NCBI GenBank assembly: GCA_963556195.1
Contig: OY744519.1
Coordinates: forward strand, 33,561,801 to 33,625,800
DNA: 64,000 nt
DNA from: Sepiola atlantica
Lineage: Eukaryota > Mollusca > Cephalopoda > Sepiida > Sepiolidae
Direction of reading: 5' to 3'
Under the pieces are notes generated by a model that was given only the letters and a program-made list of their open reading frames with translations, did no database searches and was not told the DNA's origin. Of the stretch, positions 23,351-34,249 are shown piece after piece. A program made the translations under genes and the position numbers. Every line of letters starts with the position of its first letter. The stretch's first letter is position 1.

Positions 23351-23877
23351 TAAGTAAATTGAATAGAACGAACCGTGAAAGCTGAAAGCTGTTAAATATT
23401 GTCCGAAATCTCGCTGCGCTTCGTCGGATCTGAGGACGCCACGAATTGTTTTACTTTCACAAGTTTGAATTAATTGAAAGCAAATCCCAAAGAAGATAAA
23501 AAGAAAGAAATTGTCATTCGTCATTAACCAACATCTTTTCTTCTTGTGTCTCTTCATCGTTTCATATACTAAACAACAAGAGAAAAAGTATTCTCGCCTT
23601 TTGTTGTTGTGTTCGTGGCGGTTGCTTTTGTTGTTGTTACCCGGTGTCCCGTCAGATTTTGACCCTCGATAAAATTCAACCGGCCAATGAATGAGAGGAG
23701 ATGAAGGGGGTGGGGGGAGGACGGACAAACACTTAATAATAATTAAATAATACTGTAAAACAAAAAATAAAAACACGAGGATTTTTGTAAATTAACACTC
23801 TTAGCTAAATCACCACACTCACCCCAAAAATGAGATTCTACCTTTTTAGGCGATTACGTAAGAACAGTGAACACCTT

Positions 23878-24253
23878 TGTTCGGATCGAGGGTCGTGTTC
23901 CCCCGATTATAGACGTGTTCGGTAAATCAAGCAATGTTGCATGCAAAAGACAGAGTAATAATTAATAAACAAAAATGAAGTAGTTCAAATAACGTTTATT
24001 GAACGTGTGTGTACGTGGAATGGTGAAGTGTGTGATGTATGCATGTGTGTCGATGGAAAAACAGTTCTTGAAAAAGGTATGAGAAGAAATGAATCCGGCG
24101 TAGGAAAAGTCTTTGAAAGTCGTACACAAAGAAAATGAGTTGAGAACTCTTACCGTTGTTTGACCACGTGTGTTGGTAGTTGTTATTGCCGATGCCATTT
24201 GAAGAGAACAGCGTAAAACGAAGCGCTGGTGTATTAGCGTCGTTCTGTCGACC

Positions 24254-24285
<32 letters not shown>

Positions 24286-24482
24286 CGGAGCGCTGGTGCC
24301 AGCGTTAGGCTGTCGAGGCTGGTCGGTGAACAAGAGAGAGAATTTCCGTTTTGCACCGGTTTTTATAGTCAGAAGGGCAGATAACTCTGGTGTCGCTTTA
24401 CAGTGCCACCTGTCGGTGAAAAAGCGACACTTACCGGCAAACCGGTGTAGTTATGTTTTGAAAGGAGGAGGTAACTGCTACA
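23878..24482 (-). repeat. 3' LTR of the compact LTR element
   Basis: Near-identical to 25,298-25,902. It contains TATAAAAA (minus strand, 24,360-24,367) and an AATAAA signal (minus strand, 23,995-24,000). A (GA)n tract lies at 24,257-24,284. Confidence 0.9.
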
Positions 24483-25297
24483 AGGACTCCCCCCCAGATT
24501 GAAAAATATTGAAAATATTATTCAATATGTACAGTTGTAGATGAGAAGCATTCTTTGTGGGTATGTCTGTTTTGCTGTTGAAGATTAGAAAAAGTAGTGT
24601 GCACGCTACTTATTTCTGTATCTGTATTGAATGATTGATCGCAAGTGCGTCTGCGGAATTGAGTGTTTGTAACGCATGTGGATCTGCGTGTTGTTGGGGT
24701 CTGCATCAAGTTTGAGCGCAAGTGAGTCTGCGGTCGAAAAATGCTGAGTGCAAGCGAATTTGCACTTGTTGGTGGCGTTGTTCATGTTGATTAGTCTGCA
24801 TGATGCAGAGCTGATGAACAAACGTTGAATTGTCAGTGTTGTCCGGGAATGTTTGGTGCTTGGGCCTGCGCTGTTGTTGATGAGTGAGCAAAAGTGGGTC
24901 TGTGCAGTAGTTGATGAATGAGCACAAGTGAGTCTGTGCAATTGTTGATGAATGAGCACAAGTGAGTCTGTGCAATTGTTGATGAATGAGCACAAGTGAG
25001 TCTGTGCAATTGTTGATGAATGAGCACAAGTGAGTCTGTGCAATTGTTGATGAATGAGCACAAGTGAGTCTGTGCAGTTGTTGATGAATGAGCACAAGTG
25101 AGTCTGTGCAATTGTTGATGAATGAGCACAAGTGAGTCTGTGCAGTTGTTGATGAATACAGTTAAAATCCAGAGTTAGGCTTCGTTCATAGAGCTGTCTA
25201 TCTCTTTAAGGTTGAGGGAGTGTATATAGCTTAACGAAAATAACCTTTTTTTTTTTTTTTGCTGGATGAAAAAGATTCAATTTGTGTGCGGTGAAAA
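24483..25297 (-). other. Interior of the compact LTR element
   Basis: No retroviral-type frame is present. The minus-strand frames that stay open here are produced by the tandem array and not by a domain I recognise. A T15 tract lies near 25,246-25,260 next to the presumed primer binding side. Confidence 0.75.
24866..25158. repeat. 34-bp tandem minisatellite, about 8.5 copies
   Basis: The unit is 34 bp and runs from TGTGCAATTG through TGATGAATGAGC to ACAAGTGAGTC. Edge units at the left are more diverged and inner units nearly identical. Because 34 is one more than a multiple of three, a continuous frame passes through all three codon phases and repeats every 102 bp. That is why three overlapping minus-strand frames all stay open. 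Confidence 0.9.
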
Positions 25298-25673
25298 TGT
25301 TCGGATCGAGGGTCGTGTTCCCCCGATTATAGACGTGTTCGGTAAATCAAGCAATGTTGCATGCAAAAGACAGAGTAATAATTAATAAACAAAAATGAAG
25401 TAGTTCAAATAACGTTTATTGAACGTGTGTGTACGTGGAATGGTGAAGTGTGTGATGTATGCATGTGTGTCGATGGAAAAACAGTTCTTGAAAAAGGTAT
25501 GAGAAGAAATGAATCCGGCGTAGGAAAAGTCTTTGAAAGCCGTACACAAAGAAAATGAGTTGAGAACTCTTACTGTTGTTTGACCACGTGTGTTGGTAGT
25601 TGTTATTGCCGATGCCATTTGAAGAGAACAGCGTAAGACGAAGCGCTGGTGTATTAGCGTCGTTCTGTCGACC

Positions 25674-25705
<32 letters not shown>

Positions 25706-25902
25706 CGGAGCGCTGGTGCCAGCGTTAGGCTGTCGAGGCTGGTCGGTGAACAAGAGAGAGAATTTCCGTTTTGCACCGGTTTTTATAGTCAGAAGGGCAG
25801 ATAACTCTGGTGTCGCTTTACAGTGCCACCTGTCGGTGAAAAAGCGACACTTACCGGCAAACCGGTGTAGTTATGTTTTGAAAGGAGGAGGTAACTGCTA
25901 CA
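25298..25902 (-). repeat. 5' LTR of the compact LTR element
   Basis: On the minus strand it has, in order: TATAAAAA (25,787-25,780), a (CT)n tract, an ATG at 25,618-25,616 inside a frame that is open from further upstream, a GTAAGA splice-donor-like site at 25,573-25,568, and AATAAA at 25,420-25,415. This arrangement suggests transcription starting within the LTR with a leader that could be spliced. Confidence 0.85.
25780..25787 (-). promoter_or_regulatory. TATA box of the 5' LTR
   Basis: The sequence TATAAAAA on the minus strand lies about 115 bp inside the LTR. The same site is intact in the other LTR at 24,360-24,367. Function is inferred from motif and position. Confidence 0.6.
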
Positions 25903-25965
25903 CCTTGAAAAAAATAAAGGAATAAACAAACAAGAAACAAACAAATAAACAAACAATTAAATTAA

Positions 25966-26268
25966 AATTTAGAGTGGGGGATCAATTTCGTATATAAATT
26001 CAACGTAAAATGACACCCCCCATTTTCGGGCCATTCTAACATTTTAAGGCTGTTAACTAAAATTTTGTACCACTAACCCTAAGTCCGACTGGTAAGGTAG
26101 CAAAACATCGCCTAAAAAGTAGACCCCCCCCCCAAAAAAAAAAACCCCCACAGAATTTAAAAATGAAAACAATAGTTAACACAACTAAAACTCTAGAATG
26201 GCTCGGAAATGGGGGATCATTTTACATTAAATTTGTAGGCGAAATTGATCACCCACACTAAATTCTAA
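25966..26268. repeat. Foldback element family F1
   Basis: Arms of about 75 bp (25,966-26,040 and 26,192-26,268) are reverse complements with mismatches and share the GATCAATTTCG...GTAAAATGA pattern. Related single arms occur at 39,650-39,720 and 49,010-49,085. The centre contains C9 and A9 runs (26,125-26,143). Non-coding MITE-like element. Confidence 0.7.
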
Positions 26269-26744
26269 AATATATATTTTTTTATTTTTGTTTAGTTTTT
26301 CAGAGTGTTCACACGTAATCGCTTAAAAAACGTAGAATCTTATTTTTTCTTGGGGGTGGAGAGTGATTTAGCTGAGGGTGTTAATCTACAATCATACCAG
26401 GATATTAAATTGATAATTCAAGCTTACTTTTCTTTTCTTAAATATTTTATTTACAAAGAAGTCTTTGGAAATTTAATATTCTTTTTGATGTGCTTTCATT
26501 TGCTTGTAATGAAACAAAAAATGTATTTACAAATTTCAATATTTAAAAATAGATTAAAAGAAATAATTTTCAGGTGAGTTTTCTTTGGTAATTTTATAGA
26601 ATCATTCCCGTCTCCAAACCGTTTTTTTCCTATGTAACCTTAACCCTAACCAAAAGAAAAATCACGATTCGGATGTGGGCGCCATTCTATAAAAATGCCA
26701 TTTTTTTTTCTTCCAGTAATTCTTCTTGAATTTTTGATAATTTG
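26269..26744. other. Unassigned sequence
   Basis: No feature I can support. A 90-codon open frame at 26,305-26,577 is AT-rich and hydrophobic with no recognisable motif, so I treat it as chance. Confidence 0.4.
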
Positions 26745-26746
26745 TA

Positions 26747-28029
26747 CAGGGTGACTCAAAAAAAAAAACGGGCTCCGTGTACACTTTATGTGATATCACC
26801 TTTATTTATTCACCGATTGCCCTTATTTTACAGGACATGGCAGAATCAACGATCGTGAGTACACCAAGACCTCAGTGAGAGCTGGGACAAAGAATACACT
26901 GTGTTAAATTTTACTACAAGACAGGCTCGTTTAAGAAAACCAGGACAGTTTCATGCATCAGTTCGGATGTGAAAAGGCTCCACCCAAAAGCAGAATTCAG
27001 AACTGGGTGGACCACTTCGAGAAGTATGGGACCATGGAGAACTTCAACGCTGCCAGTGAGAACCGTCCAAGCCACTCGGCACGTCCCAAGAAGCGGACAG
27101 CCGAGCTGGTCGAAAGTGTGAGAGAGTCTCTCCAGGAGAGTCCGAAACGCTCTGTGCGTAAGCGAAATCAGTCCCTCGTATCTCCCGTGAGACTTGCAGG
27201 AGAGTGCTGGTGAACGATATCAGGGCTTACCCATACAGAATACAGACGCTGCAGACCCTTACAGCCTCAGACAAGAAGTGGAGGAGCGCTATGGCAGTCA
27301 AGATGCTCGATAAGATCGAGGAGACACCAGGTTTCCTTAACCTCCTTTGGACCTCAGATGAAGCCCACTTCCATCTTGACGGAAAGGCGAACTCCAAGAC
27401 AAATGTCTTCTGGGGGTCCTCCAGACCCAATGAAGTAGCCACCAAGCCCCTGCACTCTCATAATTGCATGGTGTGGGCTGCAATCTCGGTCAGAAGCATC
27501 ATTGGACCAATCTTCATCGAAGAATCTGGCGCAGCAGTGACAGTCACCAAGGAGCGGTATGTGGAGGTCCTCAAAACCTTCAAGAGTGAGCTCTAGACCC
27601 TCTACCCGTCGCTCATGAGCAAGTTCTGGTTCCAGCAATTTTGAGTGGCCACCCCATAGCCCGGACCTAAGCCCCCCAGATTATTTCCTTTGGGGCTATC
27701 TTAAGGACAGAATGTATGCAGGGAAACCCAGAACCATCACGGAACTCAAGGAAGCCATCAGGGAGGAGATGAGAGCCATTCCCAATTCAGTCTGTAAGAA
27801 CGTCATGGACAACTTCGTTCTGCGCCTCAAGAAATGCACGGAGCTAAAAGGAGTCCATCTAGAACACATGCTGTAGAACGGAGAAAAAAAGGCCAAAGAC
27901 CCTAGTGTTTTGATATGATGTTGTGAATATAATAAACTAGTTATGCCCCAAAATTCATTTCATTCGGACGAAACACTAAGAAACAGAGCCTAATTAGATT
28001 TGGGGCCCGTTTTTTGGGGGGTCACCCTG
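26747..28029 (+). mobile_element. Tc1/mariner-superfamily transposon, defective
   Basis: Terminal inverted repeats CAGGGTGAC...(A/T-rich)...GTCACCCTG lie next to TA dinucleotides at 26,745-26,746 and 28,030-28,031. The transposase is on the plus strand. An N-terminal helix-turn-helix region (26,880-27,190) is followed by the first catalytic Asp in LLWTSDEAHFHLDG (about 27,340-27,380), and the C-terminal catalytic Asp lies in SPDLSPPDYFLWG (about 27,660-27,700). Damage: an early stop, at least two frameshifts (near 26,940 and 27,165), and a deletion near 27,637 that removes the segment expected to hold the second catalytic Asp. The third residue is Asp, as in mariner-type rather than Tc1-type enzymes. 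Confidence 0.9.
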
Positions 28030-28032
28030 TAT

Positions 28033-28470
28033 TATTTGGATTATTCGGACTACTGTTCTCATTTTGAATGTTATTCTCATAACGTTTCAGCCGATCTAAC
28101 CTCCAACCTTCTTCAGGTGTATTTTGTCGAACTCGAGAATCTGTACGGAATTTTGAACAAACCCCTTTATTTAATCCATGGGGGTAGCTTGCTCTCGTTC
28201 CGTCAGCCATGACCGGGTAGAAATCTTAAGTAATTCGCAATTGTATTCTTAGTATCGCCTGCACTGAGGATTGAACCTTCAACCTCCAGAAGAGTGTCAC
28301 TTAGAACTGAATTTTACTTAGTATTTTATTCGTTACGCCACGGGTCCTTGCAGATTGTCTGGATTAAATAAAAGGTTCCGTTAGAAATTCCGTACAGATT
28401 CCTGAGTTCGACAGAAAGATTCCTGAGTTCGACAAGATACACCTGAAGAAGGTCGGAGGTTTCTTCTTCT
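28033..28470. repeat. Foldback element family F2 with tRNA-like centre, copy 1
   Basis: The left arm (28,033-28,215) and a truncated right arm (about 28,355-28,470) are inverted repeats (CCTTCTTCAGGTGTA versus TACACCTGAAGAAGG). The centre, read on the minus strand at about 28,352-28,255, has GTGGCGTAACG and GGTTCAATCC at a spacing like tRNA A and B boxes, so a tRNA-derived segment lies between the arms. A second copy occupies 60,360-61,030. The left end directly abuts the mariner. Confidence 0.65.
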
Positions 28471-30429
28471 TAATGTAGTAAAAACGACGTTGAATTATTT
28501 TTATTTAACAAGTTTTTAACTTTATTTTTTGTTCAGGGGGAGGGAGTATTTTGTCTATTGCTACTTTTTTTATCATTTAGTAATCTCGTCAAGCAAAAGA
28601 GAAAATAAGTCACAATTGGAGAAAATTATAAATAAATAAATTCAGAAGGAAAATGTTTTCTATTATATATTTTGTAGCAGCTGCATGAGAGATCTATTTT
28701 TGTTTATATGTGCACGCAATATCTTGCATTATGTCGAGTTGTAATTTGGTCGGTGTATTGATACACCGGCGATTAGCGTACCATTGACATGTGCACTCGA
28801 AGCCTACTGATTTTCACCCAGAGGATTTAGCACCAAAACAAATCATTTCCTAAGTAGATTTCATCAGAGCAAGACGTCCATTCTATGCTGTTCTCGTCCT
28901 GTGCCAGAACCGGCCAGGCGCGATGTGGAACTCCAGGATACCACATTCTGTTTGGGAGAAAAATAGAGATTAAATGCCTAAATATTTAAAAAAAATTGTT
29001 AATATATACTGCATGTATATCACTGCACTAAAATTATCGATTATCCTCATTATTTTCAAAATCATTCACGTTCAATGATTTCATCGAGTCTTTTATGTTT
29101 TGTCGAAATTTGGATACTTTGTTCAGTTCCATTTTCTTAAGGAATATTTTTCTTTGTAGAGCATGAACAATCTCTATATCGTAGTTATTAAAGCAACCCT
29201 TTTCTTCCAAGAATGTTAGAAGTGATTCTGTATTTCTTTCTGCAGTTTCCCATGATATTTTCTCTCTATTCCATGTATTAAATATATTAATTCATAGAAA
29301 TATATTATGGGATTGACATTCTAATATTTTGTCATCGGCTGAAACAGAAACAACTCCCAAATTCACTTCAACAATAAACGCTCAAACTGGGACCATAAAA
29401 ATCATCTCCCAGAGACAGTCTAACAAAAAGGTGCAAAAAAGCAAAAAATGTTGATCATGTGGGGTGCTCTCAACTACGTCGGCCAAACCACTGATAAAAC
29501 AATATAAAAGCAGACCGCGCAACAAAATCTGCATCTTTCTTCTCTCTCTTTCCTCTTTTTCCGCCTCTCGGAACCTTAACAGAAAATACAAGTTCGGCTA
29601 CCTTTCGCCTTTGGGCAAGCACACACTGCTGACAAAGACACACACACATACAAATGCCTAAACGAATTATCAACTTTCACGCATACACATTCGTACAACC
29701 ACGAACAAAAGGCGACACACACATTCACACACATTCACGACATACTAACACCAAGCCTCACACATGGCTACACACACACATACAAACATGGTCGCAAACA
29801 CGGCTTTCTACTATTCTCAGAACTGACTTCCAATGAACATTTAAACTAACATTTTACCATGTAAGATTTGTAAATATATAAATATTTTGTGTTACTTTAA
29901 ACTACGTTTTATTCTTCTTTCAACTATATGCATGCCTTATCCTTAATTTAATTTTTATACATGTTTTTCCATGTTTTATCTGTTTTTACTCTTTTAAACA
30001 TTTCTTCAACAATCTAAATGTAAACGTGGATCTTGGCATATTCTCTAAGACACAACTTCTTAACAAGCTAAGGTCCGCGCTCCTACAATACTAATTAACT
30101 TTATAATTTGCTTTTTTTAATTGCTAAGCTTAGTTCCTAATGTAGGAAGTTTATATTTAATTTTTTTCATAGAATAGGAAGTTCATAGCATAGGAGTTTT
30201 ACTGTAACACTTAATCAATTTCCAGCACTAACACTTTCTTTTCTCTCTGCTTTCTAAGATACACGACTCCTGCTTTCAATCCGTCCTTATTCTTAAGTCA
30301 GTTGGTCTTCAGACATGCAAATTAGTTATTCATGTATGCAAATCAGTACCATCTATAAAAATCTACAATTGTGAATAGAAGCCTTTCTTTTCTCCTCTGG
30401 TTGATGGGCACGTACGACATGCAAAGCAT
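28471..30429. other. Unassigned sequence with simple CA-rich tracts
   Basis: Contains CA-rich stretches (29,637-29,790) and pyrimidine tracts. No coding feature is supported. Part of it could be an LTR of the Gypsy remnant that follows, but no matching second LTR was found. Confidence 0.35.
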
Positions 30430-30840
30430 CTCATTCGCTTTTCAGCTGGTAAGTTTTTGTCTCTATTGTCACGGTACTCCTTTGAAGGAGAAACACGCAA
30501 GCTCCATCTTCAGATGACCTATAATCTGAAGTTTCATCCCGCAGTATACTGCTGATGTCATTTGGTGGACATGTCGCCAAATGAACTAACGGCTCACTCA
30601 CTTCTGTGTCACTTTCATCCTTCAATGACAGATATGACCCTAAACAAGGCCGCATATTTATAACATGACAAGGCGTCTCACCAATTTGTACTAAATGTGG
30701 ACTGACGATTTCGGTTGCACGTCTGGTCCTTAACTTAGTTGTGTACTTGCTGCATGGGGTATTAACCCAGACGATGTCTCCTTCTTTGTACCCTCCTCCA
30801 GTTTTCCGTGGTTCAAGCAGGAGTGGGATTTGGCTTCAAT
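30430..30840 (-). mobile_element. Gypsy-type retrotransposon remnant, integrase C-terminus
   Basis: The minus-strand frame gives YKEGDIVWVNTP followed by KYTTKLRTRRATEIVSP-like and HVINMRPCL segments. This is the pattern of the integrase C-terminal domain that precedes the pol stop in animal Gypsy elements. The rest of pol is missing. Same strand as the gag remnant at 31.9-32.6 kb, so both may come from one deleted element. Confidence 0.65.
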
Positions 30841-31929
30841 ACCTCTTACCCAGATGTGGTATCTATTAATGATTGGGACAATTTCAATATTTTTTGCGAT
30901 TCCGATACAATTATGGATTCTGTTCTAAATTCTCGATTCTGATACAATAACTGATTTCGATTCTTTTAAAATCTCTAAATATTTAGTTATAGAGTTGTTT
31001 GTTTTCTTAATTTTCGGATTACCGTAAAACCCATGTAATATGTGCATATATTTTTGCAAACGTAAAAATACACTTGTGTGTGTGTGTGGGGGGGGGGGGG
31101 GAGGGGTAAAAAATCTTTGTTTTACTGGTAGTTTAAAATCAATAAATATTTATCATTTTATCATTAGTACCAGCAATGGAAAATTAAGTTTGAAACAAAA
31201 ACAAACGAAACAATTAAAAGAATTGTTTTTGGCATCTGAAAATAGGCACAAATTTTTTATAGCGTGGTAGGTGAGATGTTGTTCTTGAATGGCTGTTTCG
31301 TGAAGGAAGCCATCTTTTTTTTAATGTGTTTCAACGTGAGTTTAACAAGAATAATTTCTTATCACATGAAAGAAGACAGTTTTTGCTACCAATGTTCGTC
31401 TGCTAGTATCATAATGCAGTAACGGACGCAACACATGTTTGTTTAGACGCAGTCTTTATTCAATAGATACATTTTACACAAAAAGGGACACAACTCGATA
31501 TATACAGTTACCAAATTAGATAACTCAATCCTCAACAACATTAAAGACAGCTCATTGATTGAAATTTTGAGACATTTGTTCAAGTTTCCAAAGGGCACTT
31601 CACCCAATTCAGTTAGGCACACACCTCCTAGCTCTTTGATCACGCTGATCCCCTAAAAGAAGGTTAAAACCCAACAACTGTACATCCGCAACTAGGGCCT
31701 CAATATTTATCGGCTGAACCTATCGAACGTTTAGTTTGAATGTTGTCATGCCCAGTCTTTGTGAGCATCTTGAATCTACTAGAGACATGGACTCTTATCC
31801 GTCCATGAATACTTTTATGGTAGGCAATTTCTTGTTTTTCAGTTGTTGAGGGCGAAAATTGGCACTGGAGTCTCCTCCCTTTGGACGTTTCTTTGACACA
31901 CTAATGATACATACCCAATTCCTTTGCAC
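30841..31929. other. Unassigned repeat-derived sequence
   Basis: Positions 30,905-31,040 match 14,085-14,200 (unnamed dispersed repeat). A (GT)n-G13 tract lies at 31,075-31,101. Nothing else is identified. Confidence 0.4.
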
Positions 31930-32612
31930 CTAATGCATTGCCTTCCATAGCCATTGACAGTCTGACCTCTTTCGGCCTCCCCGCATGCAATCCTTCATCA
32001 TATGGTTGGGCTCAAAACACTTATAACAAATGAACACCTTGCTATGTGAATCAACAGGAAGCATCTTTGAATCTGAATACATTCGTCCAGCGGCAACTGA
32101 TTCCCTGCACACTGTCATCGATCATGATGGCTGTTGCATAGTCATGGTGTGCATCCTGGACGAGGAACGGAGAAGCTGCTTTGCATATTGTGCCAACCCT
32201 ATCACAAACGCACACATCATCCATCGTTCAGACAACGATCTCCCAACCAATCTCTGAAGTTGCTGCGTTACGAATTGGTCATAGACATTAAATTCATTTG
32301 TTTCATACGTTGTCGTGTTTTCTTCTCTGTATTGAATTGTTTGTACACAGAAAGAGTATCACCTTGAAGTGGTAGACTCAGGATATGCTTGATTTTGTCC
32401 TTGGCGCAGAGTTTACAGACCAATTCTACGTTTTCTATCCACTCCACAATTGGTATGTCGGTAGTGCCGCTGATTTCTGGACTTAGGTGGACATCAAAAT
32501 TCTTGCCGTCCATTATGAAAAGCGTGATAATCTGGAAAACCTGTTGTAGCACCACCATCACCAGCAGCAGCAACAGCAGCAGCAACAACAACAACAATAA
32601 TAACAACAACAA
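31930..32612 (-). mobile_element. Gypsy-type gag remnant with CCHC zinc knuckle
   Basis: One minus-strand segment (32,520-32,268) has SPEISGTTDIPIVEWIENVE and LPLQGDTLSVYKQF, typical of animal Gypsy capsid regions. A second frame (32,118-31,930) has CYKCFEPNHMMKDC, a Cx2Cx4Hx4C zinc knuckle as in nucleocapsid. A frameshift separates them. No protease or RT follows in the expected place, so the element is deleted internally. Confidence 0.75.
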
Positions 32613-32633
32613 CAGTAGTAGTAGTAGTGCCAG
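32558..32633. repeat. Trinucleotide repeat block (CAG/CAA, AAC, AGT)
   Basis: Successive short trinucleotide runs (AGC, then AAC, then AGT on the plus strand). They keep all frames open but carry no domain. Confidence 0.85.
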
Positions 32634-32859
32634 AGAAATGATCTTTGAAACAATTGATGTTTACTTGGTTGAAATGCTTGGTGCTAATTGGATCGTAATA
32701 CTCACTCTCGTTGGTTGCCTGTATCAGACTTGAACTAATCGGAAACAATTTTCTTCCTGCAGCTGGGTACCTGTTCGTACTATCTATATAGGTGAGTGCA
32801 CATGTCTCAGTCAGAGCCAGTAAGATCTCTAACTTTTCACAGGAACCTATATCATCCAC

Positions 32860-34249
32860 AACACGGTGTTACTAACTACCACTCATATTCTTGGCGTGCA
32901 AATGAACTCCGCCGTAGCCTCTGGCTACCAGCATCTCGGCAAAACAACACAAGTCACAGAGATTTGAACTCTTAACATGATAACACTTTCTGAATTTAAC
33001 TCTTCTCTTTTCTTAACTCATTACTTTTGTTCATTCAAGATGTAAATAAAGTTGATATATTATGTATGGATGGACTTTGTTGTCATTACTTTTGACAAAT
33101 GCCTTTTCCAATACAATATTAGCCGAGATGGCTTGTAACTTGTCAAAAGAAAACAACAAAGAAAACATTTGTTACTGGAATCTACTCCCACTGGTGGCCA
33201 ACGCGTACACTACAAACAAGAGCACTCTCTCCCTCCATATTTTTCTCGTTCCTTTTCTTTTTCTCTCTCCGAACTACTGGTCTAGTCTGCACCAGTCTCA
33301 GAGGCGAAACTCCCACTCAACCAAAAAACACCTCTTTTTAGCCCTCTTAGGTCTATGGCAAGGAGCATCTCATGCTTGAGCTAACCTCATTTTGGCCAAT
33401 GACACATACACTGTCTTATTTCATCATAATTTCACAAGTTTACCATGTCCACAAGCCTTCTCTTGCTCTGCTGTCTCCGGGATGTGTATGTTTCACAGAA
33501 ACGTGCAAACGTTGTACAACTAGCATCTTATCGACAATCAAGACTCTGAGGCATGGTATATTTTAGACACAGATTTATTTTTCATCGACAAAGGTAAAAC
33601 TGAAAAGGAATAAAAACATGGAGACAAGGTAGAGACGAAGAGTTACTAAAATATAAAGTGAGCTGTAAGCTAAACGATATTGCAAAAAAGAACATATTTA
33701 AGCGTAGAGAGTGAAAAATTCCAATAAAATATTATGTAGAAGCCGGTTTATGGGTGATAAGAAATGAATGCTTGCATGTGGGAAAAGTAAATAAGATACG
33801 TTAAATGTAGAAATAATACTAAAAATAATATTAGCACTATTTAATTCTATTCTTAGAGAGAAGAAAGGCAATAATTCTTACCGGTGATGCTTAAAATGTC
33901 AGAATTTTTAAAGAGATAGAAATCTCTCCATGAGGGTCATGAAAAAAGCAGCTAAATAAATCGGGGGCAACGCACCGGAAGAATCTCTCACTGGTGACGA
34001 ACTAGAAGGAATCCCTGATAAAAAAGGGCTGGCAAAGGGAAATAAATGCTAGGGGATCTATACTATGCTAGACAGAACACTTTCTTTGATTAGTAAACAC
34101 TATGATTTACTTGATGATGATGGTGAGAAAAACATTTAGATTTGGGGTTTTGATCGAGAATGTAAGGATCAGGGTTGAGACCAAAAATTTGGTTTTGCCT
34201 CATAATTCAGTTGGCAGTGGGCGAAAGTTACTCTATTTTATTGATTTTA
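32860..34249. other. Unassigned sequence
   Basis: Includes a pyrimidine-rich stretch (33,220-33,290) that keeps a plus-strand frame open without any motif. I could not assign this stretch. Confidence 0.4.

Larger units (their letters stand above)
23878..25902 (-). mobile_element. Compact non-coding LTR element (TRIM-like), recent insertion
   Basis: Two 605-bp direct repeats (23,878-24,482 and 25,298-25,902) enclose 815 bp. Ends are TG...CA, and the 4-bp sequence CCTT flanks the whole unit (23,874-23,877 and 25,903-25,906). Only about three substitutions separate the repeats by eye, so insertion was recent. A purine tract (G run on the minus strand, 24,483-24,496) next to the left LTR acts as a polypurine tract, which sets the orientation as minus with the right LTR as the 5' LTR. 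The interior has no gag or pol. It carries a 34-bp minisatellite and a T tract. I could not match a primer binding site to a tRNA. It would need enzymes from another element. Confidence 0.9.

Noticed and set aside
23345..23776. 143-codon minus-strand frame beside the palindrome
   Set aside because: Composition is low-complexity and hydrophobic, it overlaps the end of the palindrome, and no motif is recognisable.
24606..25131. Three overlapping minus-strand frames of 98-163 codons
   Set aside because: Produced by the 34-bp array cycling through all phases. Not treated as genes.
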